Source: Pirellulaceae bacterium (GTDB lineage: Bacteria > Planctomycetota > Planctomycetia > Pirellulales > Pirellulaceae). From it: 12,586 nucleotides of DNA. The notes beneath the pieces are model-generated. The model was not told where the DNA came from. It saw only the letters and a list, made by a program, of their open reading frames with translations, and searched no databases. The position numbers and the translations under genes are program-made. Positions 7,528-12,586 of this stretch are shown one piece after another; position 1 is the stretch's first letter; every line of letters begins with the position of its first letter. The stretch is taken from contig JABDKS010000325.1 of the NCBI GenBank assembly GCA_013002105.1, positions 1 through 12,586 on the forward strand. Reading direction: 5' to 3'.

Positions 7528-8133
7528 TTGAGCGCACCAAGTAGCAACCCGTACGCCGTCACAACCGAGCACCCCTCTCGGCAAAATGACCGCCCAATCT
7601 TGCGGGCGATGACACTTGGCACGCGAATCTGCTTGTTTTTGATTTACTTGTCCGTACCACTTCAGATTTGCGGTGCGTTGGCAGCGGCGATCAAGATCGA
7701 AACGATCGTCGTTTCCGGACCCATCATGTTGGTGTACGGAATCGTTTTGCTGATCCTAACGTGGCAATCGGTTGTTCCAAGATTTCGGTGGTTCGCACTG
7801 ACGTGTCTCTTCTATCCCGTCATCGTCTTCTTGATCATTTTCACGCAAGGATGGAGCCCAGACGAAGCCTGGCTGCCTATTTCGACGCTGACAGGCGTTC
7901 TGGTCTTGGTCTTCACAAGTGTTCTATCGGCGCAGCTGGTTTATCACCGCAGGGAGTTCTCGCAGTATGGCATGGATGATCCGGTCGATCCCCGAGAGTT
8001 TCCGACGGCTGAGGGAAACCCATTCGCAACGGGTGCACCAAATTCCTCGAACAAGGACGTTTCGGCACCGTCTCGATCCGAGAATTCGGCGGCCGGCCCG
8101 AACGAACCGCCCGGCAGCGTCGAGATTTGGTGA
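7528..8133 (+). CDS. Small membrane protein with four predicted transmembrane helices
   Basis: The family is not recognised. The chosen start is the TTG at 7528, giving 201 residues beginning MSAPSSNPYAV. Short N-termini with an NPYA motif are common in planctomycete membrane proteins, which argues for keeping this segment. Alternatives are TTG 7507 (seven residues longer) and ATG 7609, which would lose the NPYA part. Membrane helices lie at about 32-55, 60-80, 86-108 and 115-140 (LPISTLTGVLVLVFTSVLSA). The tail from 141 is polar, low in complexity and rich in Pro, Ser and Asn. No catalytic or transporter motif was seen. It follows the TPR genes in the same direction and precedes the ExbB gene by 402 bases, so it may belong with either or neither. 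It is a real gene by length and clear membrane topology; the start is uncertain. Confidence 0.75.
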   Translation: MSAPSSNPYAVTTEHPSRQNDRPILRAMTLGTRICLFLIYLSVPLQICGALAAAIKIETIVVSGPIMLVYGIVLLILTWQSVVPRFRWFALTCLFYPVIVFLIIFTQGWSPDEAWLPISTLTGVLVLVFTSVLSAQLVYHRREFSQYGMDDPVDPREFPTAEGNPFATGAPNSSNKDVSAPSRSENSAAGPNEPPGSVEIW

Positions 8134-8195
8134 GGACTGCCGGGCGAGAAACTGCGACGCCACAATCCGATCGCCGCCATCCTTTGTGAATTCCG

Positions 8196-8264
8196 CCCGG
8201 TCGCGGTGCCCATACAGTGCCCGGTCGCAGTGCCCGCACAGAACCCGCATAGAGCCCGCAGACG
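8196..8264 (+). repeat. Degenerate CCCG-headed short tandem repeat
   Basis: A 24-base unit starting at 8195 recurs at 8219 with 20 of 24 positions identical. It resolves into sub-units that each begin with ccc: cccggtcgcggtg (8196), cccatacagtg (8209), cccggtcgcagtg (8220), cccgcacagaa (8233), cccgcatagag (8244) and cccgcagacg (8255). It is non-coding, about 60 bases after the stop of the four-helix gene. Function unknown. Confidence 0.65.
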
Positions 8265-8371
8265 CCCTGGTTTGGTCGCTGTTGGCCGCCCTCAATCGGG
8301 GTTGGCGGGACTTGGTCGAGCCGAATTCAGGCCACGGATCCAACGATTGGCTCTGCAATCCGAGAATGCTT

Positions 8372-8398
8372 TTGACGGAAACTATCTGCATGTAGAAC
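8372..8398 (+). promoter_or_regulatory. Possible promoter for the ExbB/ExbD/ExbD operon
   Basis: TTGACG (8372-8377), five of six matches to the -35 consensus, lies 15 bases before TAGAAC (8393-8398). The spacer is short and the second box is weak. The place fits a promoter for the operon that starts at 8536, leaving a leader of roughly 130 bases. This is pattern matching only. Confidence 0.25.
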
Positions 8399-8426
8399 GT
8401 GCCTGTGTACGTTTGTTAGACTATTC

Positions 8427-8464
8427 TGTTCTGAACAAGTAGCCAGTCGCTTGCAGGGCTGCAA
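8427..8464 (+). promoter_or_regulatory. Two small palindromes upstream of the ExbB-like gene
   Basis: TGTTC-T-GAACA (8427-8437) is a perfect 11-base palindrome, and TTGCAG-GG-CTGCAA (8451-8464) is a perfect inverted repeat with a two-base centre. Both lie between a possible promoter and the start at 8536, where repressor sites often sit. Neither matches an operator that I can name. The first has GTTC and GAAC in the opposite order to a Gram-positive LexA box. Chance is a real possibility. Confidence 0.25.
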
Positions 8465-8535
8465 TCGCCCTTGATACGACGCCCACAGATATCTCTCAAA
8501 CCCTATCCACCCTCTTCTCTCGGAGTGCTTCGTTG

Positions 8536-9459
8536 ATGACCGACGCCAGTGGTTCGCCCCCCCGCAAAGATTCCCATCCGATTCACGACTCCCGACGCTC
8601 GCTGATGGATTGCGGCACGGCGCTCAGCAGAGGAACAACTCTTTCGCTTCGCGCGGCGATCTGCCTGATCGCGTTGTTTACATCCTTGGGACTGGCCACC
8701 TTCTCGATCGCTCAGGATGATGCTGCGGATGAATTTGGTGACGCACCGGCTGCTGCAGCACCGGTCGCCGATGCGCCGGCAACCCCTGACGCGGGTGGCG
8801 GTGGGGCACCGGTCGAAGAGCAAAGCTTGCTGGTCTGGATTATCGACTCGCTCGGTTGGATGTACCTACTGATTTTCTTAGCGTTGTCCGTCACCCTGGT
8901 TTCACTTTTTGTGATGAACATGTTGGCAGCCCGACGCGAAACACTTTGCCCGCAAGAGTTGGTCGAAAGCTTTGAAGAAAAACTGAACGAGAAAGAGTTC
9001 CAGGAAGCGTACGACATGGCGCGAACTGACGAGTCGGTTCTCGGCCAGGTCTTGTCGGCGGGTCTGGCAAAACTCTCGCGCGGGTACAACAAAGCGCTCG
9101 AAGGGATGCAGGAAGTCGGCGAGGAGGAAAGCATGAAACTGGAACACCGCTTGAGCTACATGGCCTTGATCGGCAACCTCAGCCCCATGATCGGTTTGTT
9201 CGGTACGGTTCAAGGGATGATCGCGTCGTTCCGCGTGATTGCAACCAGCCCGTCGGCACCCAAACCTGCTGACTTGGCAAAGGGTATTTCGACCGCTTTG
9301 TTCACCACGCTGGTCGGACTCGCCGTCGCCATTCCCGCGATCGCCGCCTATAACATTTTGCGGAACCGGGTTGCCAGATTGCTGTTGGAAGTCGGCGTGA
9401 CAAGCGAAAACTTGATGAGCCGATTCGAGGACTTCTCGCCACAAGAAGAAGGTGAGTAA
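8536..9459 (+). CDS. MotA/TolQ/ExbB family proton channel protein with N-terminal signal-like extension
   Basis: The protein has 307 residues from ATG 8536 (a TTG lies one codon earlier). Proteins of this family form the pentameric inner-membrane channel that, with ExbD/TolR, turns the proton gradient into mechanical work across the envelope. The family core is clear: a membrane helix at about 98-128 (the WIIDSLGWMYLLIFLALSV region), a cytoplasmic helical domain, then the signature IGNLSPMIGLFGTVQGMI at 212-229 and LAKGISTALFTTLVGLAVAI at 247-266. Unlike E. coli ExbB or TolQ, it has about 60 residues with a signal-peptide-like helix (about 37-60, ending SIAQ before DDA), then an Ala/Pro/Asp/Gly-rich linker to about 92. 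The gene abuts the first ExbD gene without a spacer. Family assignment is firm; sequence alone does not tell whether it acts as ExbB, TolQ or another version. Confidence 0.95.
   Translation: MTDASGSPPRKDSHPIHDSRRSLMDCGTALSRGTTLSLRAAICLIALFTSLGLATFSIAQDDAADEFGDAPAAAAPVADAPATPDAGGGGAPVEEQSLLVWIIDSLGWMYLLIFLALSVTLVSLFVMNMLAARRETLCPQELVESFEEKLNEKEFQEAYDMARTDESVLGQVLSAGLAKLSRGYNKALEGMQEVGEEESMKLEHRLSYMALIGNLSPMIGLFGTVQGMIASFRVIATSPSAPKPADLAKGISTALFTTLVGLAVAIPAIAAYNILRNRVARLLLEVGVTSENLMSRFEDFSPQEEGE
9444..9452 (+). promoter_or_regulatory. Purine-rich ribosome binding site of the first ExbD-like gene
   Basis: agaagaagg lies seven bases before the ATG at 9460, inside the end of the ExbB-like gene. 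It supports the start at 9460, which directly follows the TAA at 9457-9459, and implies translational coupling. Confidence 0.5.
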
Positions 9460-9897
9460 ATGAGAGTCAAATCGAAAAAGCCTGATTTGGCCGAGGGTGA
9501 CTTAACGCCCATGATCGATATGACGTTTCAGTTGATCGCATTTTTTATGGTGCTGATCAACTTTGCCCAAACCGAGTCCAACGACAAGGTTGTGCTGCCG
9601 TCTAGCCAGTTGGTCAAACCACCCGAGGCGCCGCTGGAGTTCGCAATCATCTTGCATGTTGCCCGTGACGGTGAAGTCATTTTGGGTGGCGACAGCTACA
9701 CAGCCGACACGCTTTCGACCGGACTTAAGCGCGAGCTGGCGGTGATGAAAGCCGAAAACAAAGGTCCCAAGGACGCCAATTTGATCATTCGCGCCCATCA
9801 AGACACCGCCGCCGGCGATGTTCAAGAAGTCATTCGGGTTGCCCAAGAAGAACAACTGGTGAACTTTGCACTCAGGGCCAAGGAGGATCGATCATGA
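9460..9897 (+). CDS. ExbD/TolR family biopolymer transport protein (first copy)
   Basis: The protein has 145 residues, near the usual ExbD/TolR length. It has a short basic cytoplasmic N-terminus, one membrane helix at about 18-36 (PMIDMTFQLIAFFMVLINF), and a periplasmic domain with the alternating strands and helices of this family (ILHVARDGEVILGG, NLIIRAHQDTAAGDVQEVI). Asp20 in LTPMIDMTF corresponds to the conserved membrane aspartate (Asp25 in E. coli ExbD, Asp23 in TolR) that carries protons through the channel. The ATG follows the ExbB-like stop directly, and the 3' end overlaps the second ExbD-like gene by four bases (ATGA at 9894). Stoichiometric production of the motor subunits is thus likely. 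Confidence in the family is very high; whether it pairs with TonB-, TolA- or TPR-type partners is unknown. Confidence 0.95.
   Translation: MRVKSKKPDLAEGDLTPMIDMTFQLIAFFMVLINFAQTESNDKVVLPSSQLVKPPEAPLEFAIILHVARDGEVILGGDSYTADTLSTGLKRELAVMKAENKGPKDANLIIRAHQDTAAGDVQEVIRVAQEEQLVNFALRAKEDRS
9880..9886 (+). promoter_or_regulatory. Strong Shine-Dalgarno site of the second ExbD-like gene
   Basis: aaggagg, a full anti-16S match, lies seven bases before the ATG at 9894, inside the end of the first ExbD gene. It fixes the start that creates the four-base overlap. It is the strongest ribosome binding site seen in the window, where most genes lack one. Confidence 0.8.
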
Positions 9898-10370
9898 AAA
9901 TCCGCAACAAGGCCGAACAGGAGAAGCAAGAGCTGAACATGACCAGCATGATTGACATTGTCTTTCTGTTGCTGGTGTTCTTTGTGATGACGTTCAAAAT
10001 CGTCGAAATGGAAGGCGACTTCAGCATCCGCATGCCACTGGCTGGCCAATCGAGTGCCGTATCGGATCCCACTGATCTGCCACTCAAATTGCGAATGCGG
10101 TCGACACCCGAAGGCCAACTGGCATCGATGTCTCTGAATGAAATCGACTTAGGTGTCGACTTCGTCGCCCTACGTAGCCAGATTTTGCAATTAGTTGGCA
10201 CCAGCGCTCCGGCCGAAGGCGATGAAGGACCCGAAATCGAAATCGACACCGATTACAACCTTCGTTACGCCTACATCATCCAAGCAATCACAGCAGTCAG
10301 TGGTTACAAGAACGGCGATGAAGTCATAAAGTTAATCGAGAAGGTGAAGTTCGCCAAACCGAGACGTTGA
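9894..10370 (+). CDS. ExbD/TolR family biopolymer transport protein (second copy)
   Basis: The protein has 158 residues, with one membrane helix at about 18-37 (MIDIVFLLLVFFVMTF) after a charged cytoplasmic start. Asp21 in MTSMIDIVFLL is the conserved proton-carrying aspartate. The periplasmic domain (about 40-158) is clearly different from the first copy. It carries an acidic insert (about 105-118, EGDEGPEIEIDTD) and ends in a helix with a basic tail. The two ExbD-like proteins are therefore not a recent duplication; they probably fill different positions in the ExbD dimer or serve different partners. Paired ExbD genes behind one ExbB gene are seen in several phyla, including the motor genes of myxobacterial gliding. 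The start is set by the strong aaggagg site and the four-base overlap with the preceding gene. Confidence 0.95.
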   Translation: MKIRNKAEQEKQELNMTSMIDIVFLLLVFFVMTFKIVEMEGDFSIRMPLAGQSSAVSDPTDLPLKLRMRSTPEGQLASMSLNEIDLGVDFVALRSQILQLVGTSAPAEGDEGPEIEIDTDYNLRYAYIIQAITAVSGYKNGDEVIKLIEKVKFAKPRR

Positions 10371-10437
10371 CCCTTGTTGGAAATGCGGCCCGGTTTTGCC
10401 CGCCGCGTCCTCCAAAACTCCGTCAATCTACTCTGCC

Positions 10438-11028
10438 ATGATCTTGTTGTTGGACAACTACGACTCTTTCGTCCACAACTTGGCGCGGTACCTGCGGCGT
10501 TTGGGATGCGAAACCGTCGTGGTCCGCAGCGACGAAATCGACGTCGACGGCTGCCGAGAATTGAAACCCGATGCGATCGTGATCTCGCCGGGACCAAAAC
10601 GTCCGCGGCAAGCGGGCTGCTCGATTGACGTGATCCAACAGTTCGATCATTCGACTCCCATTCTGGGCGTCTGTTTGGGGCATCAAGCGATCGGCGTCGC
10701 ATTCGGGGGTACGGTGGTTCCTTGCGGCCCGATGCACGGCATGTCCCATCCGATCACCCATGATCAGGACGGGCTATTCACGGACTGTCCCTCGCCAATG
10801 TCGGTTGCCCGCTACCACTCTTTGGCGATCGATCGCGACAAACTGCCCGATGAATTGATCATCACTGCGACCAATAGCGACGGTCTGATCATGGGGGTAC
10901 GCCATCGATCACGGCCCGTGTATGGATTACAGTTCCATCCCGAATCGGTATTGACCGATCATGGCCTGAATATGCTGCGTAATTTTGTGGCGATCCGTTC
11001 GTGTGTCCCGCAGGAATCCGCGTCGTGA
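10438..11028 (+). CDS. pabA: Aminodeoxychorismate/anthranilate synthase glutamine amidotransferase subunit (PabA/TrpG type)
   Basis: The protein has 196 residues from ATG 10438, which gives the classic start MILLLDNYDSF; an upstream start at 10396 would only add a non-conserved leader. This is a class I glutamine amidotransferase that frees ammonia from glutamine for a chorismate-using partner. The catalytic triad is visible: Cys79 in GVCLGHQ, and His167 and Glu169 in LQFHPESV. ISPGPKRP (49-56) and the PMHGMSHPI region match the oxyanion-side and substrate loops of TrpG/PabA. By sequence PabA and TrpG are hard to separate, but the coupled downstream genes lead to methanopterin, which consumes p-aminobenzoate, so the PabA role is favoured. 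No PabB-like partner is in the window. The gene starts 67 bases after the second ExbD gene and overlaps the next gene by four bases (GTGA). Confidence 0.92.
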   Translation: MILLLDNYDSFVHNLARYLRRLGCETVVVRSDEIDVDGCRELKPDAIVISPGPKRPRQAGCSIDVIQQFDHSTPILGVCLGHQAIGVAFGGTVVPCGPMHGMSHPITHDQDGLFTDCPSPMSVARYHSLAIDRDKLPDELIITATNSDGLIMGVRHRSRPVYGLQFHPESVLTDHGLNMLRNFVAIRSCVPQESAS

Positions 11029-11609
11029 TCTTGGAATCGATCGTTACGACGGTCGACCAAAATGGCCAAGTCAATATTGCGCCGATGGGACCACTGGTTG
11101 CCGGCGATCTTGCCAACCCCGAGTTCACGTTACGTCCTTTTTCGTCGTCGCGAACTTACACCAACCTGCTGGCAAGCCGACGGGCCGTGATTCATGTCAC
11201 CGATGACTGCGATCTATTCGCCAAGGCAGCTGTCGACGCACTCGATCGGGCAACCACTGCGGACCTGGTTCGACCAATTGATGATGGCCTGTGGTGGGTT
11301 TTGAAGGATTGCCACCGGTGGTTTGCCGTCGAAATTGATTCGGTCGCCGGCCAGGAACCGCGCATGGAAATGCAATGCCGCATCGCCAAGAGCGAAGTCG
11401 TCCGTCCGTTTTTTGGATTCAACCGTGCAAAACATGCAGTGATCGAAGCTGCCATCTTGGCGACTCGCACGCACATCCTGGCCGAAGATCAAATCAATGA
11501 ACAAATCCAACGGCTGATCCCATTGATCGAAAAAACCGCGGGCGATGTCGAGCGGTCTGCGTTTGATTTTCTGTGTGCGACGATCCGACAACGACTCGCT
11601 CCATCATGA
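11025..11609 (+). CDS. DUF447 family protein, possibly flavin-binding, linked to methanopterin synthesis
   Basis: The protein has 194 residues from a GTG at 11025 that overlaps the pabA stop (GTGA), giving the family-typical start MILESIVTTVDQNGQVNIAPMGP (short N-terminal strand pair). A GTG at 11001 in the same frame is less likely. Other recognisable motifs are LRPFSSSRTYTNLL at 36-49, AVIHVTDD at 54-61 and PFFGFNRAKHAVIEAAI at 128-144. From memory, this family occurs mainly in methanogenic archaea and in bacteria with tetrahydromethanopterin, and members adopt a flavin-reductase-like split barrel that can bind FMN. The exact reaction is not established to my knowledge. Overlaps with both neighbours tie it to the same pathway. 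It could be a redox or binding enzyme on a methanopterin intermediate. Family assignment is from motif and context. Confidence 0.85.
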   Translation: MILESIVTTVDQNGQVNIAPMGPLVAGDLANPEFTLRPFSSSRTYTNLLASRRAVIHVTDDCDLFAKAAVDALDRATTADLVRPIDDGLWWVLKDCHRWFAVEIDSVAGQEPRMEMQCRIAKSEVVRPFFGFNRAKHAVIEAAILATRTHILAEDQINEQIQRLIPLIEKTAGDVERSAFDFLCATIRQRLAPS

Positions 11610-12571
11610 CCTGCCCGCCCACGGAAGCCCCAAAGAATCCACATCACGTACGAGTCGTCACCGGCGCAAGACTGCACTTTGGACTATTCGATACGATTGC
11701 TCCGTTCGGCGGCGTCGGCATGATGATCAATCAACCGCCGACCGAAGTGATTGTCCGTCAAGCCAACCAATTCGGCTGCCGTGGCGAAGGTGCTGATCGT
11801 GTGGCACCAATCGCCGGCCGTGTGCAACACCACCTGCGTCTACCTGACTTACCAGCATGCGAAGTGGAGATTGTGCGACGGCCCAATGCGCACACCGGAC
11901 TGGGAACAGGTACCCAGCTGGCAATGGCCGTCGCGGAAGCCCTACTCCGTTTTTGCGACGGCCCAACCCGCGATCCCTCGTTGATTCAACGAATGGCCGA
12001 TCGCGGGAAACGATCTGCCGTCGGCGTACATGGATATCTACACGGCGGATTGATATTCGAAGCCGCCGATGAAACAACCCAATTACTCAATCCGATTCAG
12101 CAACGAGTCAGTATTCCCGATCAATGGCGTGTAGCTGTCTTCTGTCCAACCACCGTCGACTTGCCCGTCAGTGGGTCGGTCGAACAGCGGCAATTCGCGC
12201 AGTTGAGCGGTGCGGACCGCGAAACACGTCATCAACTGGAAAAAATTGTCGACGACCAGATCGTTCCCGCTGCGCAAGGCAGCGACTTTTTGAAATTTGC
12301 CGCATCCGTTCATCAGTACAACTATCACAGCGGAATGCTATTTGCGGACGTTCAAAATGGGCCTTACAACGGCCCAACCGTCACCCGCTTGGTTCAAATG
12401 CTGCAGCAGCGCGACGCAGTCGGTGTAGGCCAGAGCAGTTGGGGACCAAGTGTCTTCGCATGGTTCGAATCCCAGCCCGATGCCGAACACTTCGTAACAA
12501 CTTGGCCGACGGAATTTGCCAGCGTCTTGATCGCCCAACCCCTCAATCAAGGTGCAAGCTGCGTCGATTGA
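11606..12571 (+). CDS. mptG: Beta-ribofuranosylaminobenzene 5'-phosphate (beta-RFAP) synthase
   Basis: The protein has 321 residues, the usual length for this enzyme, starting at an ATG that overlaps the DUF447 stop (ATGA at 11606). It joins p-aminobenzoate with phosphoribosyl pyrophosphate, releasing carbon dioxide and pyrophosphate. This forms the C-glycoside that commits the flow to tetrahydromethanopterin, the C1 carrier used for formaldehyde or formate-level transfer. It is a member of the GHMP-kinase fold. ARLHFGLFD (21-29) with PFGGVGMMIN (33-42) is the typical N-terminal motif; HTGLGTGTQLAMAVAEALL (96-114) is the glycine-rich phosphate loop; RGKRSAVGVHGYLHGG (133-148) is the family signature; and GVGQSSWGPSVFAW (273-286) is the third GHMP motif. 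An upstream in-frame ATG at 11573 is less likely. It is the last gene in the window and the third of the coupled trio. Confidence 0.93.
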   Translation: MTCPPTEAPKNPHHVRVVTGARLHFGLFDTIAPFGGVGMMINQPPTEVIVRQANQFGCRGEGADRVAPIAGRVQHHLRLPDLPACEVEIVRRPNAHTGLGTGTQLAMAVAEALLRFCDGPTRDPSLIQRMADRGKRSAVGVHGYLHGGLIFEAADETTQLLNPIQQRVSIPDQWRVAVFCPTTVDLPVSGSVEQRQFAQLSGADRETRHQLEKIVDDQIVPAAQGSDFLKFAASVHQYNYHSGMLFADVQNGPYNGPTVTRLVQMLQQRDAVGVGQSSWGPSVFAWFESQPDAEHFVTTWPTEFASVLIAQPLNQGASCVD

Positions 12572-12586
12572 TCCGTTGAATCCAGC

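Larger units (their letters stand above)
8134..8535 (+). other. 402-base intergenic region before the ExbB-like gene
   Basis: No credible gene is seen here on either strand; the open frames lack recognisable protein features and cross into flanking genes. The left part (8196-8264) holds a degenerate short repeat. The right part (about 8370-8470) is AT-richer and carries a possible promoter and two small palindromes. This is the natural place for the promoter of the ExbB/ExbD/ExbD set. No intrinsic terminator with a T tract was found after the four-helix gene. Confidence 0.5.

Noticed and set aside
7919..8395. Open frames on both strands across the end of the four-helix gene and the gap after it
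   Set aside because: They are Arg/Ser/Pro-rich, cross the tandem repeat, and show no domain, membrane or signal pattern.
8427..8437. TGTTCTGAACA as a LexA (SOS) box
   Set aside because: The half-sites are in the opposite order to the GAAC...GTTC type and the CTG...CAG type does not fit either, so no SOS assignment is justified.
8902..9444. A 180-residue minus-strand open frame
   Set aside because: It is opposite the certain ExbB-like gene; the sense frame carries the full family signature.
10385..10406. GCGGC ... GCCGC stem-loop between the second ExbD gene and pabA as a terminator
   Set aside because: The stem is only five pairs plus a weak inner part, and no T tract follows, so an intrinsic terminator is not supported.
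10438..11028. Assignment as tryptophan-pathway TrpG
   Set aside because: Sequence allows it, but no trp gene is nearby and the coupled genes use p-aminobenzoate; PabA is the better reading, though not proven.

Overview
The window looks like a chromosomal piece of a planctomycete of the Rhodopirellula/Pirellulaceae type. The support is: moderate GC; long secreted proteins with clear signal peptides and few strong Shine-Dalgarno sites; a small membrane protein that opens with the NPYA-type N-terminus common in that phylum; and a bacterial gene for beta-RFAP synthase, the committed enzyme of tetrahydromethanopterin synthesis, which among bacteria is largely confined to planctomycetes and methylotrophic proteobacteria. 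The organism assignment is inference. I see no rRNA, tRNA, CRISPR array, transposase or other sign of a mobile element.

Layout. (1) Positions 1-2805, minus strand: two consecutive genes for membrane-anchored, extracytoplasmic proteins of unknown function. They share a DAFY motif followed by an OB-fold-like beta segment and a C-terminal transmembrane helix. The downstream one runs off the left edge. (2) 2806-3035: the only divergent intergenic region, which must hold the promoters for both directions. (3) 3036-8133, plus strand: a 1030-residue secreted helical-repeat (TPR-like) protein, a 353-residue secreted TPR protein and a 201-residue protein with four membrane helices. (4) 8134-8535: a 402-base gap with a degenerate short tandem repeat and candidate control sites. 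(5) 8536-10370: a tightly packed TolQ/ExbB - TolR/ExbD - TolR/ExbD set (the first two genes abut, the next two overlap by 4 bases), the proton-driven motor of a cell-envelope machine. (6) 10438-12571: three genes joined by 4-base start/stop overlaps, namely a PabA-type glutamine amidotransferase, a DUF447 family protein and beta-RFAP synthase.

How the genes may work together. The TPR proteins, the four-helix protein and the ExbB/ExbD/ExbD motor are in the same direction and could form one envelope complex: the motor supplies proton-motive energy and the secreted TPR proteins act as periplasmic scaffold. No TonB- or TolA-like energy transducer is visible in the window. The last three genes suggest a supply line: PabA (with a PabB partner not seen here) provides p-aminobenzoate, and beta-RFAP synthase condenses it with phosphoribosyl pyrophosphate at the first committed step to methanopterin. 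The DUF447 protein, translationally coupled to both, is a good candidate for an uncharacterised step or accessory role.

A second theme is short tandem repeats. They occur inside both minus-strand genes (15-base units kept in frame) and just after the stop codons of three successive plus-strand genes. In two of those three cases the stop codon itself lies inside the repeat unit, so several in-frame stop codons follow one another.
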